Below are positions 51,553 through 60,745 of a DNA stretch of 64,000 nt, in pieces; the stretch's first letter is position 1, and every line of letters starts with the position of its first letter. The DNA is from Pseudomonadota bacterium. Lineage in GTDB: Bacteria > Myxococcota_A > UBA796 > GCA-2862545. A model generated the notes under the pieces. That model had not been told where the DNA came from, did no database searches, and worked only from the letters and a program-made list of their open reading frames with translations. The stretch lies in NCBI GenBank assembly GCA_947505245.1, contig CANNIZ010000006.1:87026-151025 (forward strand), in the 5' to 3' direction. Both the position numbers and the translations under genes were made by a program.

Positions 51553-53226
51553 CTACCACACCCCGACGGGCGCGCCGCCCTTGCGGGGATCTGACGCGCC
51601 CTGCCGCACGCCGCCCACGTCCACGATCACCTGCGAACACGACGCGTTCTCCTGCACGGTCACCTTGTGCCCCCTCGCCTCCAGGCCCGCGATCACCTCC
51701 TTCGGGATGCCTGGATCCAGCAGCACCCCGTCGGGCTGCCATTGCGCGTGAAGTCGAGGCGCCGACACCGCCTCCGAAGCGTCCATGCCGAAGTCGACCA
51801 CGTTCGAGACGACCTGCAGCACCGCCGAGATGATCTGCGACCCGCCCGACGCTCCGACCACCATCACGACCTTTCCATCGGGCCCGTAGAGGATCGTCGG
51901 CGTCATGGACGAGAGCGGACGTTTGCCTGCAGCCACCGCGTTCGCCTCGCTCCCGACGAGGCCGTACGCGTTCGGCACGCCCGGGGCCACGGCGAAGTCG
52001 TCCATCTGATCGTTCAGGATGATGCCGAGGGGCTCGACGACCACGCCGGACCCGAACGTCGTGTTGATCGTGGTGGTGAGTGCGACGGCCATGCCGTCTT
52101 CGTCGAGCACGGAGATGTGCTCGGTGCCGTGGTCTTCGACCGGCGCGATCAGCGAGCCGTAGTAGTCGGGCGCGAACGTCCGGCCAGGCCAGATCGCGCG
52201 CTGGATGTCGAGCCGACGCTCGGGCGACAACAGACGTTCGACCGGTACCGTCACGAAGTCGGGGTCTCCGAGGTGATGCGCGCGATCCGCATACGCGTGC
52301 TTCATCACCTCCGCGAGCAGGTGGAGGTGATCCGCCGACGAATGCCCGAGCGACTTCACGTCGTACCCCTCGAGCACGCCGAGCATCTCGACGAGGGCTA
52401 ACCCACCCGACGACGGGGGCGGCATCGTCACCACCGTGTAGCCGCGGTACTGCCCGACGATCGGAGTGCGATCGACGGGGTGGTACGCGTGCAGGTCGAC
52501 CGCATCGACGATGCCCCCGGTCTCGGCGATCGCGGCCGCTACCTGCGCCGCGCCCTCGCCTTCGTTCACCACGTCGCCCTTCGACTTCACCCACCGCGCG
52601 ATCGTCTTCCCGAGCGCCTGACGGCGCACCACCTCGCCCTCGGTCGCGACGCGGCCGTCGAACGAGAACAGCGCGAGCACCTCGGTCTTTGAGGTTCGTC
52701 CGAGCATACCAGCGAGGAACGACCCGACCGCGAAGCCATCGGTTGCGAGCGCGATCGCCGGACGAGCGACCTCGGCCGCCGGGAGACGTCCATAGCGCTC
52801 GTGAAGCTCCCACAACCCGCGCGCCTCGGCCGGCACCGCCACCGCGATCCCGCCCACGCGATCGATCACGGAGCCGTCGGCCCGCTTGAACATGTCGCGC
52901 GAGGCGCCACGCGGAGCGACCTCTCGAAAATCGAGCACGACCGCATCTTTAGGACCACTCCTCCCGACCAGCGCGAACCCACCGCCGCCCAGCCCCGACG
53001 CGCTCGGCTGCACCACGCCGGCAGCCAAAGCGGCCGCTACGACCGCGTCCACCGCGTTGCCGCCTCGTTCGAGCACCGTCGCGCCAGCCGCCGACGCGAG
53101 CACCTGATCGGCCGCGACCATGCCGTGGCCACGAACTGGTGGCGGAGCCACTCCCGCCAGAACGACGATTGAAACTACAACCCCGACGATGCCGGGAACC
53201 CCTTGGCGATACCGCATGTCCGACAC
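51553..53226 (-). CDS. ggt: Gamma-glutamyltranspeptidase
   Basis: A 557-residue periplasmic or extracellular N-terminal-nucleophile hydrolase, cleaving gamma-glutamyl bonds of glutathione and peptides. The N-terminus is a signal peptide (hydrophobic 12-27). The autocleavage site is HGTEHISVLDEDG, with the nucleophile Thr368 (matching Thr391 of the E. coli enzyme), followed by the conserved TTINTTFGSG. The small-subunit SSMTPTI and GASGGSQI motifs are also present. The length matches the family. The lipoprotein start follows its stop directly. Confidence 0.92.
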   Translation of the reverse strand: MSDMRYRQGVPGIVGVVVSIVVLAGVAPPPVRGHGMVAADQVLASAAGATVLERGGNAVDAVVAAALAAGVVQPSASGLGGGGFALVGRSGPKDAVVLDFREVAPRGASRDMFKRADGSVIDRVGGIAVAVPAEARGLWELHERYGRLPAAEVARPAIALATDGFAVGSFLAGMLGRTSKTEVLALFSFDGRVATEGEVVRRQALGKTIARWVKSKGDVVNEGEGAAQVAAAIAETGGIVDAVDLHAYHPVDRTPIVGQYRGYTVVTMPPPSSGGLALVEMLGVLEGYDVKSLGHSSADHLHLLAEVMKHAYADRAHHLGDPDFVTVPVERLLSPERRLDIQRAIWPGRTFAPDYYGSLIAPVEDHGTEHISVLDEDGMAVALTTTINTTFGSGVVVEPLGIILNDQMDDFAVAPGVPNAYGLVGSEANAVAAGKRPLSSMTPTILYGPDGKVVMVVGASGGSQIISAVLQVVSNVVDFGMDASEAVSAPRLHAQWQPDGVLLDPGIPKEVIAGLEARGHKVTVQENASCSQVIVDVGGVRQGASDPRKGGAPVGVW

Positions 53227-53268
53227 TCCGCCGGCGCACTAACGTGCCGTGATACGATTGCGCCGATC

Positions 53269-53273
53269 GGAGG
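53269..53273 (+). promoter_or_regulatory. Ribosome binding site of the PP2C gene
   Basis: GGAGG lies 5 bases upstream of the GTG at 53279 and decides this start over the in-frame GTG at 53249, which has no such site. Confidence 0.75.
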
Positions 53274-53278
53274 ATACT

Positions 53279-55549
53279 GTGGAGCAGCGTTGGGGAAACG
53301 CAACCGAAGCGGGACCCAAAGACAATCACGATTGCCACGGCGTGTTCACGTTCGGCAAGGTGGTTGTCGCGCTCGTCTGCGACGGGATGGGGGGCAACCA
53401 GGGCGGGACGCACGCGTCCGCGCTGGCCGTTCGAACCGTACATGACGTCCTGAAGGAGCTCATCGGCAACGGCACGTCCCCGCGCGACGCGCTGGTCGAG
53501 TCGATCAAGCGAGCGAACACGGCGATCTTCGACGCCTCGCGGCGAAACCACCGTCTTGCCGGCATGGGCACCACCATCGCGGCGGTGGCGATCACCAACG
53601 ACGTCGCGCACATCGCCCACGTGGGCGACTCCCGCGTGTACATGGTCAAAGGGGGGACGGCGAAGTCCCTCACGCGCGACCACACGATGGTCAACCTGTT
53701 CGTCGAAGCCGAGCTTCTTTCGCCTGAAGACGCGGCCAGCCACCCGGAGGCCCACGTCCTTTCGCGGTCGCTCGGCGTCGAGCGAACCGTCGAAGTCGAG
53801 GTACAAGCCCCGCTCACGCTGGAGTACGCAGACACCCTCGTGCTCACGAGCGATGGCGCCCACACCGTCATCAACGAAGGGGACCTCGCGAACATCGACT
53901 GGAGCGATCCGGGTGAGGCGGCCCAGACGGCGATCCGCCTTCTCGGCGCACGTCGCGGGGAAGACAACGGGACGATCGTAGGCATCATCACCGGCGAGTT
54001 CGACGGTGAGCCGAGCGCCGAGACGGCGCCGCCCGTACTCGAAGACATCTCGGACCCGATGAGCAGCTTCGAGCCTGAAGCCCCGCGCGGCCAGCCCCCC
54101 GCACCGCGCCCGCCGACGCCGGCAGCCGGCGGCTTCTCGGAAGCGCCCTCGTTCATGGACATCCCGCGCACGCCGCCGCCGGCCCCTCAGCGCGAAGCCC
54201 AACTTCCTGCCGCCAAGAACGGCGACGTGGTCGACATCCCTCCCGAACCCGCTGCACTCCCCGTTCGGCCGTCGCTCCCGCCGCCACCGCCGCAGGTGCC
54301 GCAGCCGCCGATCAAGCACGATCGGCTCGGCCAGAAGCAGCCGGACCACAAGCCCGAGACGAAGCCTGCCGAGGCCAAGAAGAAGCCCGAGCCGAAGAGC
54401 AAGCTCCCGCTCATCCTCGCCGGCGTCGCCGGACTGGTCGGCCTGCTGACGCTCGGCGGCATCGTGCTCGCCTTCAAGCTGTCCCAAGGTCCCGCGAGCG
54501 GCGAAGTCCCCGTCGTCGTCGGGGATCCGGTCGCGTCGATCGATCCCGCCACCCCGGCCGTCACGCCCACCCCGGTCGGCACCACCGACCCCGCCGTACC
54601 GCCGATCGCGACGACGCCGGTTGAAGCGGCGCCGCCCGCCGTGCCGTTGTTCGCACCGGAGGCGCTGCCCGACGTGAAGAACCCGTCGCACCACGCGGTG
54701 AAGTACCTGAACCCACCTCCCGGTGGTTCCGAGCAGTTCGAAGCGATCAGCGCCGCCAAAGAGACGAAAGACTGCGAGCACTCGCTCGACGTCGTGGCGA
54801 TCGCGATCAAGAAGAGCGTCGACTACGCCACGTTGTACACCCATCCGTGGAAGTGCTTCAACGACGAGCACCAGAAGCCCCTGCTCAACACGAAAGCGAC
54901 CGACCTGACCTCCTTCAAGTACCTGCTGCCGCACTTTCAAGGGGAACCTCCGGTCGACCCGACCGCCGCTCCCACGGAGACGCCCGCCAAGCCGGGGCCG
55001 AATTCCTGGGCCGAAGACGCCTTCGGCGGAATCGAATACCGCATGGAGAAGTTCCACCTGTCCGGCGACAAGGATCGCCTCGCGGACGTCGTGCTCGACA
55101 AGTACGGCAGCAAGGTCGTGGCCGACCAGCTCATGCGCGACATGTGGGTCGAAGCCAACGCGGCGCGCGGTCTTTCCGCCCTGGAAGCCCAGGACGAGGA
55201 GACGGTCCAGTGGTGGGCACGCCGCGTGTACGTGACGCAGCGGTACTGGGCGGGCCCCATCGGTGCGCTCATCCGACGCGAGCGTCCCGATGTGGCACCG
55301 AAGATCGAAGCGATGATGAAGGAGTCGGTCAAGGCCATCGACCCGCGTTTGCTCGAGAAGCCCATCGCAAAGGGCGAGTTTCCGCCGCTCCCTCAGGCCG
55401 TTTGGGAGGCCTACGGGGCCGGACGCGGCGTGATGTTGCTGCCGAACAACCGCAAGCCGGTGGCGCCGCCAAAAGAGATCGTCATCCATCGGTTCGAGCC
55501 GGACGAGCCGCCTCCGCCCGAGAAGATCGAGAAGATCAAGATCCATTGA
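53279..55549 (+). CDS. PP2C-type Ser/Thr phosphatase with Pro-rich linker, TM helix and extracytoplasmic domain
   Basis: A 756-residue protein. The PP2C domain (about 1-250) has CDGMGGN, VGDSR, SDG and DNGT motifs with the metal-binding Asp residues, so it should be active in the cytoplasm and may counter the three kinases in the window. A long Pro-rich linker (about 260-370) leads to a TM helix (about 375-402). The outer part continues with a Pro/Ala/Thr linker and a 200-residue alpha-helical domain (LDVVAIAIKKSVDYATLY, WAGPIGALIRRERPD). It reads away from gamma-glutamyltranspeptidase. Confidence 0.9.
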   Translation: MEQRWGNATEAGPKDNHDCHGVFTFGKVVVALVCDGMGGNQGGTHASALAVRTVHDVLKELIGNGTSPRDALVESIKRANTAIFDASRRNHRLAGMGTTIAAVAITNDVAHIAHVGDSRVYMVKGGTAKSLTRDHTMVNLFVEAELLSPEDAASHPEAHVLSRSLGVERTVEVEVQAPLTLEYADTLVLTSDGAHTVINEGDLANIDWSDPGEAAQTAIRLLGARRGEDNGTIVGIITGEFDGEPSAETAPPVLEDISDPMSSFEPEAPRGQPPAPRPPTPAAGGFSEAPSFMDIPRTPPPAPQREAQLPAAKNGDVVDIPPEPAALPVRPSLPPPPPQVPQPPIKHDRLGQKQPDHKPETKPAEAKKKPEPKSKLPLILAGVAGLVGLLTLGGIVLAFKLSQGPASGEVPVVVGDPVASIDPATPAVTPTPVGTTDPAVPPIATTPVEAAPPAVPLFAPEALPDVKNPSHHAVKYLNPPPGGSEQFEAISAAKETKDCEHSLDVVAIAIKKSVDYATLYTHPWKCFNDEHQKPLLNTKATDLTSFKYLLPHFQGEPPVDPTAAPTETPAKPGPNSWAEDAFGGIEYRMEKFHLSGDKDRLADVVLDKYGSKVVADQLMRDMWVEANAARGLSALEAQDEETVQWWARRVYVTQRYWAGPIGALIRRERPDVAPKIEAMMKESVKAIDPRLLEKPIAKGEFPPLPQAVWEAYGAGRGVMLLPNNRKPVAPPKEIVIHRFEPDEPPPPEKIEKIKIH

Positions 55550-55568
55550 TCCACCGGCGGCGGACCCG

Positions 55569-56735
55569 ATGCGCGGCCTGAAGATCGTCGACCTCACGCG
55601 GGTGCTCGCCGGGCCACTCGCCGTGCAGCAACTGGCCGACCAGGGCGCGTCCGTCGTGAAGATCGAGCCTCCGGGCGGCGACGAGACGCGCGCGTTCGGG
55701 CCTTGGGTCGACGGGCACAGCACCTACTTTCTCGCGGCGAACCGAAACAAGCGGTCCATCGTGCTCGACCTGCGCACCGACGCCGGCCGCGAGGTGCTGC
55801 ACGCGCTGCTCGCCGACGCGGACGTGCTCGTCGAGAACTTTCGCCCAGGCGTCGCTGAGCGGCTCGGGTTCGGGTGGACCGACCTCCACGCGCGCTACCC
55901 TCGCCTCGTCTACGTCGCGATCCGCGCGTTCGGCGACGCCGACAGCGGGGTCCCCGAGGAGTGGACCACCCGGCCTGGCTACGATCTAGTGCTGCAGGCG
56001 ATGGGAGGCGGCGCGTCGACCACCGGCCACCCCGGCGGCCCGCCCCTCAAACACAGCCTGTCGATCGCGGACCTGTTCAGCGGCTTCTTGTGCACCCAAG
56101 CCGTGTTGTTCGCCCTGCTGGAGCGCGAGCGCACCGGGCGCACGCAGAAGATCGCGGTGAACATGATGCAGGCCCAGGCCAACGCGCTCGCGTACCACGC
56201 GACCCGCGCGCTCGTGGCCCACGAGATCGAAGAGCAGCGCGGCTCGGCGCACCGCGGGCTCGTCCCTTACGACCTGTACCGCTGCAGCGACGGCTGGCTC
56301 GCGCTCGCCTGCGGCAACGACGGCATGTGGCGGCGCCTCGTGCCGGCCCTCGCCCTGCCCGACGAGCCCCGGTGGAGCACGAACGCCGGCCGGGTCGCCG
56401 ATCGCTCCGCCGTAGACGCGGTGGTCACCGAGGCCCTCGCACAGCTCACCGTCGCTGAGGCGGACCAACGGCTCGCAGCCGCGCACGTCCCCGCCGGACC
56501 GGTCCTGAAGATGGACCAGACCCTCGCGCACCCCACCGTCCAGCTGATCGCGACGTCCCACGCGGCCCTCGGGACGATCACGCTCCCCGGTCCGGCGTTC
56601 ACCACCCTGACCACGCGCGAGGAGCACGATGCGCCGCCGCTGCTCGGTCAACAGCGCGACGCGGTGCTCGATGCGCTCGGCTACACGCCCGACGCTATCG
56701 CCGACCTCGCACGGCGCGGGGCTTTCGGGGGCTGA
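55569..56735 (+). CDS. CaiB/BaiF family CoA-transferase
   Basis: A 388-residue family III CoA-transferase that moves CoA between organic acids. The N-terminal MRGLKIVDLTRVLAGP and KIEPPGGDETR motifs, FRPGV, PGYDL and SIADLFSG with the expected catalytic Asp168 (matching Asp169 of formyl-CoA transferase) fit the family. The substrate is unknown. It lies 19 bases after the phosphatase stop. Confidence 0.9.
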   Translation: MRGLKIVDLTRVLAGPLAVQQLADQGASVVKIEPPGGDETRAFGPWVDGHSTYFLAANRNKRSIVLDLRTDAGREVLHALLADADVLVENFRPGVAERLGFGWTDLHARYPRLVYVAIRAFGDADSGVPEEWTTRPGYDLVLQAMGGGASTTGHPGGPPLKHSLSIADLFSGFLCTQAVLFALLERERTGRTQKIAVNMMQAQANALAYHATRALVAHEIEEQRGSAHRGLVPYDLYRCSDGWLALACGNDGMWRRLVPALALPDEPRWSTNAGRVADRSAVDAVVTEALAQLTVAEADQRLAAAHVPAGPVLKMDQTLAHPTVQLIATSHAALGTITLPGPAFTTLTTREEHDAPPLLGQQRDAVLDALGYTPDAIADLARRGAFGG

Positions 56736-56789
56736 CGCCGCAATGATCGCAGTTGACAGGGACGTGAAGCAGTGCTCGACTGCGAACCC

Positions 56790-56794
56790 GGAGG
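56790..56794 (+). promoter_or_regulatory. Ribosome binding site deciding a TTG start
   Basis: GGAGG lies 4 bases upstream of the TTG at 56799. With this start the protein begins MNPYDALPYT, as homologues usually do, rather than with a GTG at 56772. Confidence 0.6.
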
Positions 56795-56798
56795 CTCC

Positions 56799-58316
56799 TT
56801 GAACCCTTACGACGCGCTGCCGTACACCGCGTGGGTCCAGCCCTACACCTGCCCCGCGCGCATCGCCGCGGTCGCGTCGCTGCACGGGCTCGTCCCGTAC
56901 GACACGGCCACCGCCCGCGTGCTGGAGATCGGCTGTGCGGATGGCACCAACCTGATCGCGATGGCCACTGCACGCCCGGGCCTTCGCTGCGTGGGCGTCG
57001 ATCCCAGCGCGGTGCAGATCGAACACGGAAAGCGCGTCGTGGACGGCATCGGCGCGAGCAACGTCGACCTGCGCGTGGCGTCGGTGGACGACATCGACGC
57101 GAGCTACGGTGAGTTCGACCTCATCATCTGCCACGGCGTGTGGTCGTGGGTCTCTCCCGAGCTTCGGAAGGCGATCCTGCGCGTGTGCGCCGAGCGCCTT
57201 ACGCCCACGGGCCTCGCCTACGTCAGCTACAACACGCTGCCCGGCTGGTATGGGCGCCTGCCGTTTCGGGACATGATGATCGCCGCCGCCGGTGAAGGCA
57301 CTCCGCTCACCCGCGTGCAACGCGCCCGAGCGATGGTGGACGCGGTTGCCGAACACGCCCCCGAGCACACGGGCGACTGGCGCGCGCGCGTCCAGAAGAT
57401 GAAGGAGCGGTTCGCCGGGTACCCCGACGAGTACCTGTTTCACGAGTACCTCGCCGAACACAACGAGCCGGTGTACTTCCGCGACTTCGTAAAGCAATCG
57501 GACGAGGCCGGTCTCTCGTGGCTGGGTGAGGCCGAGCTCCACCTCGACATGGTGGGTGAACCGTACCCCGGCTCCCCGGGCGATCGCCTCGGCGACGAGC
57601 AACACGCTGACTTCTTCCGCAACATGGGCTTCCGCAAGTCCCTGCTCGTGAAGAAAGGCGTGCCCACGCGGCGCACCCGCGCCGATGGCGTCGAAGCGCT
57701 GTCCTTCATGGGACGGTTCACCAGCGAAAGCGAAATCGACCTCACCCAGGGCGTCGGCGCCGTATACGCGGGTCGGAACGAGCAGCCGCTCATGACAGAC
57801 CAGGCGCTGCTCAAGGCCGCCGTAGCGGTGCTGAACGACGCGTTCCCGTGCTCTGTCTCGTTCGCCGATCTCGTCGGGTTTGCGCGCGAACGCACCGGTG
57901 AGGAGCCGAACCCCAACGACGCGGCTCGGCTCGGAGACGAGCTGTACCGCTGCTTTGCTGCGGGTGTGCTCGACGCCTGGGTGGGTCCGGACGCGTTCGC
58001 GGCCGAGGTCGGCAACCGCCCGGTCGCGAGCGCGTTCGCTCGCTGGCACGCGGCCAACAGCCCGTGGGTTCCCACGCTCCGCCACGACGGTACGCGCCTT
58101 TCCGACGTCGCCCGGTACCTGTTGCCGTTGCTCGATGGGGAACACGACGGCGCCGCGATGGTACGGGCGATCGCGCGCGCCTGTTCGGACGGCAAGCTCG
58201 CGATCGAAGGCACCGAGGGTCTGACGACAGAAGACCCTCACCTCGAAGAGCTCGCCGGCAAGGCGACGATGGCCGCGATGGAAGTCTTGTACGAATCGGC
58301 GCTCATCCGCGCGTGA
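56799..58316 (+). CDS. Methyltransferase with predicted regulatory domain
   Basis: A 505-residue enzyme if TTG at 56799 is the start. The class I motif VLEIGCADGTN (41-51), the VDPS loop and FDLIICHGVWSWV are followed by a 150-residue region (EYLFHEYLAE, the methyltransferase regulatory domain PF10119 type) and a C-terminal module with a second helical domain. Its methyl acceptor is unknown; homologues often sit in secondary-metabolism or envelope loci. The stop overlaps the next start (GTGA). Confidence 0.85.
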   Translation: MNPYDALPYTAWVQPYTCPARIAAVASLHGLVPYDTATARVLEIGCADGTNLIAMATARPGLRCVGVDPSAVQIEHGKRVVDGIGASNVDLRVASVDDIDASYGEFDLIICHGVWSWVSPELRKAILRVCAERLTPTGLAYVSYNTLPGWYGRLPFRDMMIAAAGEGTPLTRVQRARAMVDAVAEHAPEHTGDWRARVQKMKERFAGYPDEYLFHEYLAEHNEPVYFRDFVKQSDEAGLSWLGEAELHLDMVGEPYPGSPGDRLGDEQHADFFRNMGFRKSLLVKKGVPTRRTRADGVEALSFMGRFTSESEIDLTQGVGAVYAGRNEQPLMTDQALLKAAVAVLNDAFPCSVSFADLVGFARERTGEEPNPNDAARLGDELYRCFAAGVLDAWVGPDAFAAEVGNRPVASAFARWHAANSPWVPTLRHDGTRLSDVARYLLPLLDGEHDGAAMVRAIARACSDGKLAIEGTEGLTTEDPHLEELAGKATMAAMEVLYESALIRA

Positions 58317-59812
58317 CCCGATACGCCCTGCTGGCCCTGCTCCTCGCGGGTTGCGCGTCGCGCGACCTGCGGACCGCAACACGCTACGAGGCCGAAGGAA
58401 GGCTGCTCGACGCCGCCGGCGTCTGGGTCGCGCACCTCGAGATCGACATGGACGACCTGCAGGCGCGTCACCGGTTGGAGTTGGTGCAGCGGCGCGCGTG
58501 GGACGCCGAGGTCGCGAAAGCAGACGCAGCCCTCGCCGCGGGCGACGCTGCCGCCGCCGTCACCGTCTGGCGCGGCCTCGTCGCGTTCCGCGAGCGTCTG
58601 GTCGGCGTCGAAGCCACGATGGTCCCTTTCGCTGACGAGGTCGGCAAGTCGCTCGCAAAGTCCGAGGAGGCCCTCGCCGACACGCACTACGAGGCGGGCA
58701 ACCGGGCCGCGGCCGAGTCGCGCTGGGACGTCGCGATCACCGAATACGACGCCGCGCGAGCGGTCCGGCCAGAGTTCCGCGACACCACCACCCGCATCGC
58801 GAGCGCCTACGCCGCGCAAGGTGACCTCGACCGCGGGGTCGGCAACTACGCGTCGGCCCTGGAGCACTACGACAAGGCCTACAAGCTGTCGGCCAACGGC
58901 GACGCGCAGCGCTGGTCGACCGCGATCCGCGTCGCGTGGGGGCGCGCGGATCTCGCCTCGGGTCACTGCCGCGCCGCGTTCGACCGGCTCACCGTAGCGC
59001 TCGTCGTCGATCCTTCCGTTGCGGCCGACCTCGAGCGCGCCCGGCAATGCGCCCGCCTCGAGCTGGTCGTACCCGCCGCGGAAGACCTCACCGCCGCCGC
59101 CCCGACCGGCATCTCAGTCGCCGGGCTGCTCTCGGACCGCCTCAGCGCCGAGCTGCGGGGGCAAGGCAGCGCCCACGTCCGCCTGCTCGACGCGATCGCA
59201 CCTCCCCCTCCGAGCGTGGGCCGCCGGTACACCGTGCGCACGCGCGTCACCGAGCAGACGATCACCGCGAAGGACGCGACGGATACGCGGTCGGCCGCCG
59301 GGCTCACCCAGGTGGCCTGTGACAGCCTTTCCTCCGACGCGTTCGTACCCGAATTCGGCTACGTCTGCGACGCCGACGTGCTCGTCACCTGGACCGAGAA
59401 CGTCCGCACGCAGGAGGCCCGCGTCGCCGGGAGCGTTCGCTGGTACGGCGCCGATGGCGTCGAGCTCGCGTCCGAGCCGTTCGTCGGCACCGGCACCCGC
59501 GAGGTCCGCTGGGTGACGACGTACACCATCGACGGTGCGGCCGTGAAGCGAGGCCCCGTCGCCGCCCCCGGCGTGGTGGTGCTCGCGCTGCCGCTCCTGC
59601 CCGAGGTCGCTGGTGCGGGTGATGTTCCCGCCACCGCGCTCATCACCGAAGCGTCCGAAGCGGCCGCCAGGTCCGCCGCCGCGATCGTGCTCGGCGCCGT
59701 GGACAAGGCGGAAGACTCACCTGCGCCGGCGCGACTTGACCTCAGGAATCCAGCGCCTCCAACGCCGCAGATCCGCGTCATCCAGCTCGATGGACGCGGC
59801 GAACCGATGTAG
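58313..59812 (+). CDS. TPR lipoprotein with C-terminal beta-domain, unknown
   Basis: A 499-residue lipoprotein (GTG start overlapping the previous stop; MTRYALLALLLAGC, lipobox LAGC). Residues about 15-230 are TPR-like (YEAEGRLLDAAGVWVAHLE, AESRWDVAITEYDAARAV, YASALEHYDKAYKL). The C-terminal 250 residues are strand-rich with no clear family. Probably an outer-membrane scaffold. A gap of 72 bases precedes the RnfD-like gene. Confidence 0.8.
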   Translation: MTRYALLALLLAGCASRDLRTATRYEAEGRLLDAAGVWVAHLEIDMDDLQARHRLELVQRRAWDAEVAKADAALAAGDAAAAVTVWRGLVAFRERLVGVEATMVPFADEVGKSLAKSEEALADTHYEAGNRAAAESRWDVAITEYDAARAVRPEFRDTTTRIASAYAAQGDLDRGVGNYASALEHYDKAYKLSANGDAQRWSTAIRVAWGRADLASGHCRAAFDRLTVALVVDPSVAADLERARQCARLELVVPAAEDLTAAAPTGISVAGLLSDRLSAELRGQGSAHVRLLDAIAPPPPSVGRRYTVRTRVTEQTITAKDATDTRSAAGLTQVACDSLSSDAFVPEFGYVCDADVLVTWTENVRTQEARVAGSVRWYGADGVELASEPFVGTGTREVRWVTTYTIDGAAVKRGPVAAPGVVVLALPLLPEVAGAGDVPATALITEASEAAARSAAAIVLGAVDKAEDSPAPARLDLRNPAPPTPQIRVIQLDGRGEPM

Positions 59813-59884
59813 GCGCGCGCGCATCCGTCATCGGCTGTAAGCTCTCGGGCGGTCGGGCGTTGACCCGATGTCCTGGAGCGTGCC

Positions 59885-60745
59885 ATGCCTGCAGCCTACG
59901 TCGTCCCGATGCCCGAGGATCCGCGCTTCTACCAGATCGCGTGCCTGACTGCGCTGCTCGCGTACGGAGTCACGTTCCTCGAGTTCGACGTTACGCCGCT
60001 GCGCATCGTGGCGATCCTCGCCACCGCCCAGCTCACGCAGTACGCCGGGTCGCGCTGGAAAGGCATCCCGTTCGATCCGCTCTCCGCCTTGACGTCCTCG
60101 CTGTCGCTGTGCCTGCTGCTGCGCGCCAACCACGTGCCGGTGCTGATGCTCGCCGCCGTGATCTCCATCGGCAGCAAGTTCGTGTTTCGCCTCGGCCAGA
60201 AGCACGTCTTCAACCCCACCAACCTCGGCATCGCGCTCGTCGTCGCCCTCTCCGGAGACGCCTGGATCTCGCCCGGCCAGTGGGGAAATCAGGCCACCCT
60301 CGCGTTCCTGTTCGCATGCCTCGGCGGCTTCGTCGTGCACCGCAGCGAGCGCATGGACGTCACGTTCGCGACGCTGTTGTTCTGGGGCAGCGTCGTGATC
60401 GGTCGCTCGATGTGGCTCGGCGAGCCGATGACCATCCCGTTCCACCGCTTGCAGTCGGGCAGCATCCTGCTGTTCGCGTTCTTCATGATCAGCGATCCGA
60501 AGACCACGCCCGATCACCGCGTCGGACGCGTGCTGTTCGCCGCGCTCGTGTGTGCGTTCGCCTATTACTGGCAGTTCAAGCTGTTCAAGAACTCGGGCCT
60601 GATCTGGGGCCTCGTGTTGATGAGCCCGCTCGTCCCGCTGATCGACCGTCTGCTGCCCGGTCCCAAGTACACCTGGCCGGGCGGGAAACAGCCGCTCCCC
60701 GAGTCTGCCCCCCAGCTCACCGGCGAAGCCCTGGCGGCCAAATGA
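59885..60745 (+). CDS. RnfD/NqrB-like membrane protein, standalone
   Basis: A 286-residue polytopic membrane protein with GGAG 6 bases before the ATG. The motif SIGSKFVFRLGQKHVFNPTN (about 98-117) and SSLSLCLLLR (about 72-81) match the RnfD/NqrB family of ion-pumping NADH or ferredoxin oxidoreductases. No other rnf or nqr gene is in the window. The usual flavin-attachment Thr motif of NqrB/RnfD (S-x-T/S-G-A-T) is not obvious. Its stop overlaps the first DUF2330 gene, so they are likely partners. Confidence 0.82.
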   Translation: MPAAYVVPMPEDPRFYQIACLTALLAYGVTFLEFDVTPLRIVAILATAQLTQYAGSRWKGIPFDPLSALTSSLSLCLLLRANHVPVLMLAAVISIGSKFVFRLGQKHVFNPTNLGIALVVALSGDAWISPGQWGNQATLAFLFACLGGFVVHRSERMDVTFATLLFWGSVVIGRSMWLGEPMTIPFHRLQSGSILLFAFFMISDPKTTPDHRVGRVLFAALVCAFAYYWQFKLFKNSGLIWGLVLMSPLVPLIDRLLPGPKYTWPGGKQPLPESAPQLTGEALAAK

